This document shows, in pieces, positions 38,301 through 48,150 of a stretch of 64,000 nucleotides of DNA (its first letter is position 1; every line of letters starts with the position of its first letter). The DNA lies in assembly GCF_036898095.1 (NCBI RefSeq), contig NC_090744.1, positions 14,958,655 to 15,022,654 of the forward strand. Reading direction: 5' to 3'. Below the pieces are notes generated by a model. That model worked only from the letters and a program-made list of their open reading frames with translations. It ran no database searches and was not told the origin of the DNA. A program made the position numbers and the translations under genes. The stretch comes from Palaemon carinicauda. Lineage: Eukaryota > Arthropoda > Malacostraca > Decapoda > Palaemonidae.

Positions 38301-39365
38301 TTATGTAGTGAATCGTAAAATCAAAGGAATCAACTCTTTCCCCTGTGCTTCGAACGTGCTGAGTAGCTTGATAGATAATCATCATAATCACTGGAGTCTT
38401 TTCATTTCCCCTGTCTTCTGGGTTTACTAAGCTGCAAAGTAGTAAATCGTAATGCCCACAGGAATCAACCGCTTCCCCTGTGCTCCAATTATGCTGACTA
38501 GATAGATAGCTAATCCTAAAAACCCCTGAAGTCTGCCATATCCCATGTATTCTGGGTTTACTAAGTACCCAGGTAGCTAATCGTAATAATTACAGGAATC
38601 AACTGTTTCCACTGTGTTCCAAATAGGTTGATTAGCTAGATAGATAATCATTATAACCACTCGAGTCTACTCTTTCCCCTGGGCTCTTGGTTGACTACGT
38701 AGGTACGTAGTCAATTGTAATAACCAAAGAAATACAATCTTTCCATATTGATCTGAGTAATCTGAGTAGCCGGATAGCTAATATTATAACTAGTGGAGTC
38801 TACTATTTTCTTGTGTTCTGGGTTTTCTAAGTAGCTAAGTAGTCAATAGTAATAATCACAGGAATCAACTGTTTCCCCTGTGGTCTGATTATACTGAGTT
38901 GCTAGATAGCTTATGATATTAATCACTGAAACCTGCTCTTTCCCCTATGTTTTGGGTTTAGTGCGTAACTAAATAGCTAATCGTAATAACCACAGGATTC
39001 AACTGTTTTTTTCTCTGCTCCAAGTATGTTGAATAGCTAGATAGTTTATGGTGAGTAACTAGATTGCTAATCATAATAACCACTGAAACCTGCTATTTCC
39101 CCTGTATTTTGTGTTTACTTAGTAACTAAGTAACCAATTGTAAATCTAGAGGAATCAACTGTTTTCCCATTGGTCTGAGTACGCTGAGTAGTTAAATGGC
39201 TAATCATTATAACAACAGATGTCTACTATTTCCCCTGTGTTTGGGTTTACTAAGTAGATAAGTAATCAATCGTATTATACATAGGAATCAACTGTTTCCC
39301 CTATGCTCGAATTCTGCTGAGTAGGTAGATTGCTAATCATTATAACCACTGGAGTCTAGAATTTC
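35399..39365 (-). repeat. 134-bp satellite, reverse orientation (segment 3)
   Basis: Uninterrupted reverse-oriented monomers between the copia LTR and the Mutator-like transposon. Includes a recent local amplification of one 67-bp half (see 38021-38160). Confidence 0.95.
38021..38160 (-). repeat. near-perfect 67-bp tandem duplication of one half-monomer
   Basis: TTTACTAAGTAGCTAAATAG begins at 38021 and 38088, and its next copy starts at 38155, exactly 67 bp apart. Units 1 and 2 differ at about one base (CAAGATT against CAACATT). Here A follows A instead of A-B alternation. Confidence 0.93.
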
Positions 39366-39475
39366 CGTATCCGGACAATTTTTCGAAAACAATTATTCAA
39401 AAACAGTTGTTCGAAATTAATTCTTCGAAAACCAGTTGTTCGACACAGCACTTGTTCGAATTTACAATTGTTTGA
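39366..39475 (+). repeat. left terminal inverted repeat of MULE
   Basis: About 110 bp rich in TTCGAAAA and GTTGTTCGA blocks, pairing with the inverted copy at 43545-43656. The extreme bases diverge, so the outer edge is set by the candidate target duplication. Confidence 0.85.
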
Positions 39476-39579
39476 AAAAGATAGATATAGAAAATATTTT
39501 GTTCTTTGTCAATGTTTGTTTTCCGAGAAAACTCAATAAGATTTTTTTAGTTTAGAGGAAATACCCTTTGCAAAGAGCC

Positions 39580-40085
39580 ATGGCTGAATTTATTCAAAGC
39601 GAGAAAGGAAGAGCCATGCTATTACTGGATGGATTCTTATATGTGAAGGACAAGCAAGTAAGGTCAAAGGTGTATTGGAAATGACAACATTTTGCTGAAA
39701 AATGCAAAGGTCGCTCTATAACAATTGATGGCTCGATCAGTTCTACTTCTGGCGAACATAATCACTCAGGAAACTCGACAAATGTTGAAGTACGACAGTT
39801 TATAGATAAAGTGAAGACTGACGCAAGATTAACACGAGCTTCTCCTCATTATATCATGTCTAACGCATCTGCAGAATTAAGTGGTTATGTTGCAGTTGCT
39901 CTACCGCAAACTAGCAGTAGAAAGCGAACAATCAATCGAGTGAGGCTGGAAGACCACTGTAGATCAACTGTTAGTCATCGAAAAGACTTAATATTACCTG
40001 GACAAGATACGAGAACAAGCAAGGGCAAATTTTTCTTGATATAATATTCCGGAAAAGTAGAAGACAGAATGCTGTTATTTTTATA
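39580..40085 (+). pseudogene. MULE transposase N-terminal part with FLYWCH zinc finger
   Basis: ATG at 39580 opens MAEFIQSEKGRAMLLLDGFL, then YVKDKQVRSKVYWK. A TGA (39682-39684) stands exactly where the first FLYWCH zinc-ligand Cys is expected. The domain continues in frame as FAEKCKGRSITIDG and EHNHSG (second Cys and the His pair). FLYWCH domains bind DNA and often sit at the N-terminus of MULE transposases. Downstream QFIDKVKTDARLTRASPHYI and RTINRVR match the basic linker of such proteins, then a shifted GKFFLI and VEDRMLLF block that normally precedes the catalytic domain. The frame is cut at 40085 by the nested element; the rest resumes at 42895. Confidence 0.82.
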
Positions 40086-42890
40086 CCCTGGATAGGTACG
40101 GTCCTCGGACACCCCTTTAAGGGTATACTCGGACGCGAACGACCCCGACGCCAAAAAAAATTCTTGAAAAATCAGTTTTTGCAGTAACCTCCTTTTTTCT
40201 TTTGCCAAAAAAAAACTTCAATGAATGCTTAAAACAACTGTAAAGATAAATACTACTCATCTGTAGAAAAACTATTTATTATAAATATTTTAAAAATTAA
40301 GTAGAAAAAAAAAAGACCTGACATAAAAATTCATAAAAAAAAAGTTTATACATATATACACAAATCCTTTTAGGAATTGATTCTTGAATGTTTAGGACAC
40401 ATCTTGATGTATTTTGGATGAAGTCAGACCCATGGAGGTGAAGATCTGAAATGAGAAAAAAAGGGTAACTTTTTTTGGCCAAAAAAAATTGTCCAAATTT
40501 CATGAATTTTTTTGGGTACCCAAATGAAATAGGAAGTGGCTAATTTTTTTAGGGAATAAACATATGTTATCCTAAAATAGAAATATGTAAAAAAATCTTC
40601 ATTATTTTGTAAATTACATTTATATCAGGGGCCATATCTAAAGGTAATTTTTTGAGTACTTGGAAATTTCGTAAAAAAATACATATATTTAATATATAAT
40701 ATGATATTTATGCAGGTAAAAATATACCAAAATATCACAAATTCTATAGGGAACAAGAATATATATAGATAGAGGCAGCTTACGCTTCGGATATGTCCAC
40801 AAAATGGCCGCCAACCACACTGACTCAGACTCCCTAATCTGCCACTTGAAATGTAGGAAGGGTATGTCAATTTCAAGGTGTTATTTACTAATCTAATTAT
40901 TATTGGATATGAATAAAAATTGTATGGTGGGTTGCTGGATAATTGTCGATTATTTTACGACTATAAAATTAAAATTCTGACCCAAAAATTTTTTTTTAAG
41001 GGAAATAAAATCGAAAAAAAAAATGTAAAACAATATTTTAGCTAAAAAAATTTGATGATATTCAATCAAAAAAAAAGTAAACAAAATTTTCCGACAAATA
41101 AACATCTAGAGGAATCATTACTCTGTGATAGTTCCTTAGTACGTAGTAATTTTGAAAGAATTGGGAAAAAACGAAAAAATGGCAATCACCGGAAAATCGA
41201 ACACATACCTATATATACGCCATATCTGGCTAAAAAAAAGATAGGCATGGGTAGCCAGATCATCTAGAAACACTTTCCAACACTATAAAAATATAAGTTT
41301 TGCGACACTACTTGCCAATTCCTTACGGTAACATGACTAAGCAAAAAAATGCAAAACCAATAAAAAGGGGCACTCGTGGAAAAATGGCCATTCTAATATA
41401 CGGCATTTCAGAAAAAAAAAATTTCAGCCACGTGCTAGGCAAACCATCAAGGCATATTTTCCGACAAATAAACATATAAATGAAATATTACTCTGTGATA
41501 GTTCCTTAGTACGTAGTAATTTTGAAAGAAATGGGAAAAAACGAAAAAATGGCAATCACAGGAAAATCGAACACATACTTATATATACGCCATATCTGGC
41601 TAAAAAAAAATTGGCATGGGTAGCCAGATCATCTAGAAACACTTTCCAACACTATAAAAATATAAGTTTTGCGACACTACTTGCCAATTCCTTACGGTAA
41701 CATGACTAAGCAAAAAAATGTAAAACAAATAAAAAGGGGCACTCGCGGAAAAATGCCCAACATTCTAATATACGGCATCTCAGATAAAAAAAAAAGACAT
41801 GCACGTGTTAGCCCAACCATCAAGGCACACTTTCTAACACATAAACATGAAAAAAAAATCAATAATATACGGCAATTCCTTACTACGTAGTAAATTTTTA
41901 CAAATATTGAAAAAAAAACAGAAATTGGCAACCGCAGTTAAATACCCAATATACCAATAACTACGTCGTATCTGACAAAAACAAAATCACGCATGGGTAG
42001 CCAGATCATCTAGACACACTTTCCAACATTAAAAAAGCAAAAGTTTTACGACACTATTTCGCAATATCTTACGGAAAAATGACTTGGCAAAAAAATTAAA
42101 AAAAATTAAAAAGGGACACTCGCGGTAAAATGCCCGACATTCTAATATACGACATCTCAGATAAAAAAAAAGACATGCACGTGTTAGCCCAACCATCAAG
42201 GCACACTTTCTAACACATAAACATGAAAAAAAAATGAATAATATACGGCAATTCCTTACTACGTAGTAATTTTTACAAATATTGAAAAAAAAACAGAAAT
42301 TGGTAACCGCAGTTAAATACCCAATATACCAATAACTACGTCGTATCTGACAAAAACAAAGTCATGCATGGGTAGCCAGATCATCTAGACACACTTTCCA
42401 ACACTAAACAAGCAAAAGTTTTACGACACTATTTGGCAATATCTTACGGAAAAATGACTTGGCAAAAAAATGAAAAAAAATGAAAAAGGGGCACTCGCGG
42501 TAAAATGGTCCTCGTGGTGATGAACGACATTTTAACTAAAAAAAAAAACATGCACATGGTAGCCAAACAATCCACCAAGACTTTCCACAACTGATAACCT
42601 ATACAAGTTGCACCATTCTACGACAATTTCATAATACGTAATAACTTTGATAATTATGCAAACTACCTCAGAAGGGTAAACTCGGACGCGAACGACCCCG
42701 ACGCGTCTCAGAAATCGGGGAAGGAGTACAGCTACAGCAATGCACATCTGGACACTACTAGAGCGTGTAGGGGAGACACCTCCTGCAGGTCGATCACCCA
42801 CAAATTCAGTCACAGGGGTGAGTCACGTGAGAAAAACCTGTTTTTTTTTGACGCTCGGGGTCGCAAACGACCCACCGTACCTATCCAGGG
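40086..42890. mobile_element. nested piggyBac-like non-autonomous element (CCCTGG ends)
   Basis: Begins CCCTGGATAGGTACGG (40086) and ends with its reverse complement CCGTACCTATCCAGGG (to 42890), a 16-bp terminal inverted repeat. The right flank is TTAA (42891-42894), the left is TATA (40082-40085), so the piggyBac TTAA duplication is kept on one side only. Internally CTCGGACGCGAACGACCCCG occurs near both ends (about 40129 and 42682) in the same orientation. No transposase is encoded; the body is poly(A)-rich with long tandem repeats. Removing it restores continuity of the MULE transposase, which supports the limits. Confidence 0.75.
41050..42600. repeat. ~370-bp tandem repeat, about four copies
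   Basis: GCATGGGTAGCCAGATCATC recurs at 41245, 41614, 41991 and 42366 (spacing 369, 377, 375), with a decayed fifth (CACATGGTAGCCAAACAATC, about 42554). Other marks repeat with it: CTTAGTACGTAGTAATTTTG or TTACTACGTAGTAA, AAAAGGGGCACTCG and ACACTTTCCAACACT. Units 1-2 and units 3-4 resemble each other most. Confidence 0.9.
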
Positions 42891-42894
42891 TTAA

Positions 42895-43330
42895 ACCCAG
42901 AGAAATCTCGGTGTATTTGCTCCATGCAAGAATTATTTTATAGATGGTTCCTTTAAAATTGTGCCAGTTATTTTCGAGCAGCTTTATACAATTCATGAAA
43001 TGAAAAACGGCTATGTTATACCTTTGTTTTATGCCTTATTACCGAATAAGAAAGATGAAATGTATAGAAAATTCCTTAGAACTGTTAAAACAATATCACC
43101 GACTTATAGATGTTCAGCCTGTAAACACAGATTTTGAGCCCGCTATAATAAAGGCAGTTAAGGAAGAATTTCCATCTAGTAACCATTACGGGTGTTTTTT
43201 CATTTGTGTCAGTGTGTTTATAGAAGTCTGCAGAACGCTTGAAGTCGCTTAATGCTAAATTCTTTGAGTATCAGGATGTGATCGATTATTTACGAGCAAT
43301 TCTATATCATTTCACTTTGTAAACTTGCAG
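42895..43330 (+). pseudogene. MULE transposase catalytic domain fragment
   Basis: Resumes after the nested insertion with TQRNLGVFAPCKNYFIDGSF, in which the Asp of DGSFK (codon 42943) is the first catalytic residue of MULE DDE transposases. Then FEQLYTIHEMKNGYVIPLF and YALLPNKKDEMYRKFLRTV. A frameshift near 43100 leads to NTDFEPAIIKAVKEEFP (second Asp at 43130) and HYGCFF; a further shift in a T run gives FHLCQCVYRSLQN. These are the conserved MULE blocks in order. The third acidic residue and C-terminus are missing, so the original gene was internally shortened or decayed. Confidence 0.85.
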
Positions 43331-43544
43331 ATATTTTTTTTTAAATATCATTTAAACTTGTTTCATCTTGTATTAGCCGGAAATAAATTAATGTTCTTTT
43401 TATTCTCTTTTTTTTATATCCATTAATACTAATTTTTGTACTTCATAACATACACCAAGTAAGTGTTTATGAAATAAATATTTATGAACAACTGTTTCTT
43501 GTTATTTTCTTTGAACAATTAAACAAATCTCTATAGCTATGTTT

Positions 43545-43656
43545 TTTGAACAATTGTTAGTTCGAACAACTGTTGTGTCGAACAATTGGTTTTCGAAAAA
43601 TTAATATCGAACAACTGTTTACGATTAATTGTTTTCTCGAAGAATAGTCCGTAACT
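43545..43656 (-). repeat. right terminal inverted repeat of MULE
   Basis: Reverse complement begins about AGTTACGGACTATTCTTCGA and continues in register with the left repeat for about 100 bp with scattered mismatches. Confidence 0.85.
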
Positions 43657-43665
43657 CAGTATTTC

Positions 43666-43965
43666 TCCTGTGTTCCGGGTGTACCAAGTAGCTAAGTGGT
43701 CAATCGTAATAACTAAAGGAATCAACTGTTTACACTGTGCTCCTATTATGCTGAGCAACTAGATAGGTAATCATTATAACCACTGAAGTCTACTATTTCC
43801 CTTGTTTTCTGTGTTTAATATGTAGCTAAGCAGTCAATATTAGTAACCTAAGAAATCAGCTGTCTCCCCTGTACACCGAGTATGCTGAGAAGCTAGATGG
43901 CTAATCATAATAACCACTGAAGTTTGCTATTTCCACTGTGTTCTGGGTATACTAAATAGGTATAG
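43666..43965 (-). repeat. 134-bp satellite, reverse orientation (right-hand end)
   Basis: Last stretch of satellite after the MULE, ending near TACTAAATAGGTATAGTCC. Its monomers continue the register and orientation seen before the transposon. Confidence 0.9.
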
Positions 43966-44667
43966 TCCTGGAGCCAAGGGGTGTTTGCATCCATTTTATG
44001 TCCACAAAATTACCCACCTGATTTTGATAGTGGACCACCTTGGGCACATTTTAGCGAGGGTGTTTGTTCTGAAACCCGGCAGTAATGGAGATATTCACTA
44101 GTTTGTTAGAAATGCTCTGATGCAAAATCGCTCCAAAAGTTAGGGGTACGGGAAATTAAAATTAACACAACATTGCACACAATTAACCTATGGTTTTGTG
44201 TTGGTGCTTAAATTGAAGCTAGTTTAGTTATCTACAACATGAAAACAAGTTCAAGGTCATCAGATGAAAGTCAAGGTCACCAGAGGTCAAAGTGTGACGT
44301 AATTTTACTTATGCTTGAAATTAAGACTTTCTTTCATTTGAAGGCCAACAAAAAAACTCATGATGATATAACTGTTTATTTGAATGCACATCTGAATACC
44401 ATATAATATTAGGTAATTTTAGAAAAAGAATTGAAGTCTCCAACACAAATAGTAGTCCTTTGAGGTTGAGTTGAAAATAGCGAAAATCGGCAACTTTTGC
44501 CAATTACATACATGCAAAAGACAGACATACAGCAATGCACAGGAACATCATTTAACTTAACAGATATGATAAGAAGGGTACAAAAATCATTTTCCATCAA
44601 CCTTTACACCAACATTTTAGAAGAATATCAGTTGCATGCATGAAACCTATTTACTAGTGAAACGATT
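43966..44667. other. unassigned sequence, possibly 3' region of the CXC-family gene
   Basis: No coding signature. It lies downstream of the stop of the minus-strand CXC gene and may hold its 3' UTR, but I see no poly(A) tract here. Contains a cluster of AGGTCA half-sites (44251-44289). Confidence 0.4.
44251..44289 (+). promoter_or_regulatory. cluster of nuclear-receptor-like half-sites
   Basis: TCAAGGTCA at 44251-44259 and again at 44271-44279 (20-bp spacing), then AGGTCA at 44284-44289. The last two form AGGTCA-n4-AGGTCA, a direct repeat with 4-bp spacing. TCAAGGTCA is the extended monomer site of FTZ-F1/ERR-type receptors. Chance or repeat origin is possible; there is no promoter evidence around it. 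Confidence 0.3.
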
Positions 44668-46111
44668 CTATGATACCGGATTTCTACAGCCTGTGTTGTT
44701 TGACTGGCAGCTGCAGTAGGGGCAACATGTAATTTGATTTTGTCTGCAAGGACAGCGCTGGGTAGCACAGGCAGAACATTTGCATGGGAGTGGAAAATCA
44801 TTTGGAAGCAATAACTGCATTCTCTCGGGCAGCAGAGCGCAGTAGTCCTGATAGAAGCCAAACTCGCACGGGTTTAGTTCTGCATTGTCAAGGCAGTGTA
44901 ACTGCAAGTATGTCCCATAGAATGCTCGAAGTATGTGTCCTTTAACTGAGCGACTAGTTGGAGGAAGGTCTAATATGGTCTTCTTGCTGTGATGGTAGAG
45001 ATGATGCCTCAGCTGGTCCATTGATTTACATGGTGTTCCAGATTTGAAGACGTTCACAAGATACTCTTCAACTGCCGCAAAGTCAATATTGGTTGGATCC
45101 TTCCCAAATTCACAGAGATATTGAGCAGGCTTTGCTTTCAAACCAGAAGATTTAGTTCCAAATTTGCTTGATGAATCACAACCAGTAAGGTGATGGAGTG
45201 GTAGTATGACTTTGCGGATCTCAGGGTCCATCTTCTCTGCCAAGGTATGCAGTGGTATGTGTCTGGTTGCATTTCCCACACCTGCTCTTATCCACAGTTC
45301 CTTGAGGCCATAACCTCTCAAGAGATTCCAGTAATGAAGTCCAAGTACCAGGACATCTGTGTCATTTGACAATAAGATGATTCTTGAAGCTCCACCCTTG
45401 ACAGCATGCAGGGCATGTGGGATCATTCTTACGTCGGCCTCTTCAATTCTGTGATTTAGTTCAGCCAATAGTAAATCTACTTCAATCAAACTGACTGGGA
45501 AGAGGGACCTGACCCCGATTTGATTCAGTGATATATGAAGCCATATCACAATGATAGCGAAGAACCTCATCATAACTGGTTGCAAGTCTAAACCGATTGA
45601 AACTTGAGATGAGAGTTTTTGAACTGCAAGCATTGTATATTGCTTCTGAGTTCAGCATGTGCAGAGGAGTGCGCTTTCTACCATTGTTCACTATGTAAAA
45701 CATGACCTGATAAACAGAGAGTATTTTTCTCATTTTTCCATCAGAAATGTCACAGTCATCCAGGTTTTTATGCTGTGAGTTGTCAGGGTCATTGTAATTG
45801 CACTTCACATCAAAGTCAAACAGTGTTGAGAACACTTCGGCAACTTCATCTGAAATTGCTATGTCTCTGTACGCTTTCTCAAGTTCATTGGCGTCACAAA
45901 ATTTGTCATTGAGCTCAAAGTCCTCTTTCAAGAAACAATTCCTTAACAATAAAACAGTGTGTTTTAGTATATCTGAAGTCATTTCCCTATCAGAGTGTTG
46001 TGGCATACTATCTACAGCACTATTTTTGAAGAAGATTGTAGGGGCCTTTGCACTTTGAGGGGTGAAGAATGACACATCATTACCACACATATTTAGCAAA
46101 TACAGTTTCAC
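44668..46111 (-). pseudogene. CXC-domain-family protein, larger copy, frameshifted
   Basis: Protein family with many copies in invertebrate genomes; role unknown to me. Part 1 (46111-45482): MKLYLLNMCGNDVSFFTPQS, then FSTLFDFDVKCNYND and a block typical of the family, RTPLHMLNSEAIYNACSSKT, to VPLPSQFD. Part 2 (about 45470-44668, other frame): HRIEEADVRMIPHALHAVKG, SRIILLSNDTDVLVLGL, VILPLHHLTGCDSSSKFGTK, LPPTSRSVKGHILRAFYGTY, and a C-terminal cysteine cluster with CKCSACATQRCPCRQ and CCPYCSCQSNNTGC, like CXC (tesmin/TSO1) zinc-binding repeats. Typical members have extra sequence between the two parts, so an internal deletion is likely at about 45480-45560. The EEADVRM and SNDTDV blocks recall a nuclease-like fold; that is a guess. 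The 3' stop at 44668 looks natural. Confidence 0.65.
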
Positions 46112-46120
46112 ATCCCTGTT

Positions 46121-47045
46121 TCAAAACATGTACCATTTAGTAAACATATCCTCGGGTATTGGAAGAGGATATTGATGATCTTCGAGAGCATTGTTTAGGC
46201 CAGTAGAATAATCGGTGCACACGCGAATAGTTCCATTTACTTTTGTAACAACAACGATCAGTGTAGCCCATTGTGAATAGCTGACTGAAGTTAAAATGCC
46301 TGTGGCTTCCAAATGTTTGGGTTCTTGGTCCACTTGTTCTAAGGCTGCATATGAGCCTGGCCTTTTTGGGAGGAAAACTATCTTAATTCCTCATTTTAAT
46401 GTCACACATAGGCCAAAGCCAGTGCTGAATGCTACTTTACAAGTCTCTTGTAGCTCCTGTGCATTTCTCACATTTGGAGTGCTTGAATGGGCACATCCGA
46501 ATAAATTTCCATTCACCACAATTCCAACAATTCCAGCTATGGCCCATGTGGTATGACTTGTGACTGTGTTCTGCTAAATGAATTGAATTATTGTTGTTAG
46601 GATGACCTCGATGGACTGCATTCACAACATTGGGTGTTTATGGATTTCTTTCCTGAATCAGAGTAGTAACTAGTTTGAGATTAAGGAAGCGTTGACATTC
46701 CATGTTAACTTGGTGGAGTGTAATGCTTGGATCTTGCCTAATTTTGGCTAGTATGCGTGTACGGATGTCATTGTCGCTTGATGAATGCGAGCCACAAACA
46801 AAAATCAAACATTTGAATTGATCATTTGTTAATTAGGCTAGCTTGAACCATTCACATTTGCAGTTCACAAGGCCTGCATATGTGACAAAGTCATCTCCTT
46901 CCGACTTCGAGAGGTTCAAGCATTTGAATCTGATGCTGAATAAGGATGACTGCTCGCCAATTTATCGAAAGTGTAGCCGCATTGCGTCTTGGAAGGATAA
47001 TGTTATAGAATTTGTCATGTTTAGTGGATCGCACTTTGCACAGTA
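46121..47045 (-). pseudogene. Ty3/gypsy gag and RT start with the protease region deleted
   Basis: Gag from about 47045: RFKCLNLSKSEGDDFVTYAG, VNCKCEWFKLA, then FKCLIFVCGSHSSSDNDIRT and ILAKIRQDPSITLHQVNMEC. Zinc region 46560-46440: NCWNCGEWKFIRMCPFKHSK followed by CEKC, as in K02A2.6-like gypsy gags. Only about 50 bp later come KRPGSYAALEQVDQEPKHLE and GILTSVSYSQWATLIVVVTK, VNGTIRVCTDY and QYPLPIPEDMF, the RT N-terminus (46380-46130). The ~90-residue protease and linker that should lie between are absent. It stops at about 46121, just where the CXC gene begins. Frameshifts and a stop (near 46639) are present. A different gypsy family from the one at 9975-11360. Confidence 0.85.
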
Positions 47046-47059
47046 ATGTTCAAACTTTC

Positions 47060-48145
47060 TGTGTATAGGTTTGATTCTGATATTTATGAACATTAGTGTT
47101 AGGCAATTTCATATGACTAGGCTTTGACTTATGTTTTCTCCGATTCTTATTGTCTCAACTTTGAGTCTATCTTGATAAATTTAGAATTTTCTATTCTTTT
47201 GCTTGTATAACTACCTATTATGTTACTTTGTCCTTTTGCTGTCTCTAAAGCTCTGCCTATTATCAGTATTTTTTATAGTGTTAAATCTTTAATTTACAGT
47301 AATTTTTTTCTCAGCACTTACAATTTTCAATGAGCAATAATTTTCAAGCTCTAGAAATCCATATGAAATAGCTAGATTCTTAAAGCAGGCCATATACGCA
47401 GAGGACTGTCGTGCTGATTTGACCGTGATTGGCACGAACCAGCCAATCCTAAATGGGTAGGGGGGGGGAGTAAACAGGACAAATCTGGCGTGACTAGCCT
47501 GTCCTCTCATCCTTTCAGCATGTTTTACCGGACAGGATAGTCCCGCCGAGATTGGCAGTATTCCTGCCAGTCTCTTGTGTGGGTGGGTTCGTTCGTTCGT
47601 TCGTGAAGATTGCCATGCCTTGTAGCATGACACGGGCTCTTGTCCTGGACAGCCCGTAGGAGGATAGCAATCTGGAATGAGAACTCCAAAAGGAGCCAAA
47701 ATTTGGTAGATTAAAAAGGAGAGGTTGGGTTTGAAAGAGTCTGAAACAGGAAAAAGGATGCAGGATGAGGGATTAAAGAGGGATTTGACAAGACATGGAT
47801 AGGGGTCGAGAGTAACCCGAAAAAGGGGACTCCTTTTTAGGTCCACGAAAGAAAAGTTTTAGTAAGAGAAAAAGTATTGATAGCAACAAGTCCCAGTAAG
47901 TAGGAGAGACTGGGAGAGGAGAGAAGGATTTTCAGTAGGAGAGAATAGGAGTAGGTTTAAGCAAAGAGGCTTATCCCTGCTCTGTGGCTGGAAACTGGAA
48001 TTGTTGCTGGAGTTGCAGGAAGGTGGAGGTCGAGGATAAGGAAAGGACTCTGGTAAGGATCTGGAAGGCGACAGGTATGAGGTCTTACAAGGTGAGAGAC
48101 TCAATTTCTTGAGCCAAGGTTTGAGAAGGGAATGAAGATGAGGGC
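47060..48145. other. unassigned, TE-like sequence downstream of LINE ORF1
   Basis: Open frames on the minus strand (47846-47289, 48104-47859) have Pro/Ser-rich composition and no recognisable motif; no endonuclease or RT block is visible, although ORF2 of the LINE would be expected here. Holds a 9-G run (47461-47469) and GTTC repeats (about 47588-47602). Probably untranslated or rearranged element sequence. Confidence 0.4.
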
Positions 48146-48150
48146 CGTTG

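Larger units (their letters stand above)
39366..43656 (+). mobile_element. Mutator-like (MULE) DNA transposon with FLYWCH domain
   Basis: Inserted in satellite. Long imperfect terminal inverted repeats: left 39366-39475 (CCGGACAATTTTTCGAAAAC, AACAGTTGTTCGAAATTAAT, AAAACCAGTTGTTCGACACA) match the reverse complement of the right end 43545-43656 (CGGACTATTCTTCGAGAAAA, AACAGTTGTTCGATATTAAT, AAAACCAATTGTTCGACACA). Flanked by candidate 9-bp target duplications TAGAATTTC (39357-39365) and CAGTATTTC (43657-43665), which match at 7 of 9 bases. Long TIRs, 9-bp duplication, and FLYWCH and MULE domains all agree. The gene inside is broken by point lesions and by a nested element. Confidence 0.9.

Noticed and set aside
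12505..39365. CRISPR-like or gene-cluster reading of the regular array
   Set aside because: Units are contiguous 67/134-bp satellite monomers without unique spacers, in a eukaryotic context.
42532..42813. 93-codon minus-strand open frame near the end of the nested element
   Set aside because: Overlaps the repeated GC-rich subterminal motif; not a transposase block.
47289..47846. 185-codon minus-strand open frame
   Set aside because: No recognisable domain; odd composition; likely TE untranslated sequence. Kept only as unassigned region.
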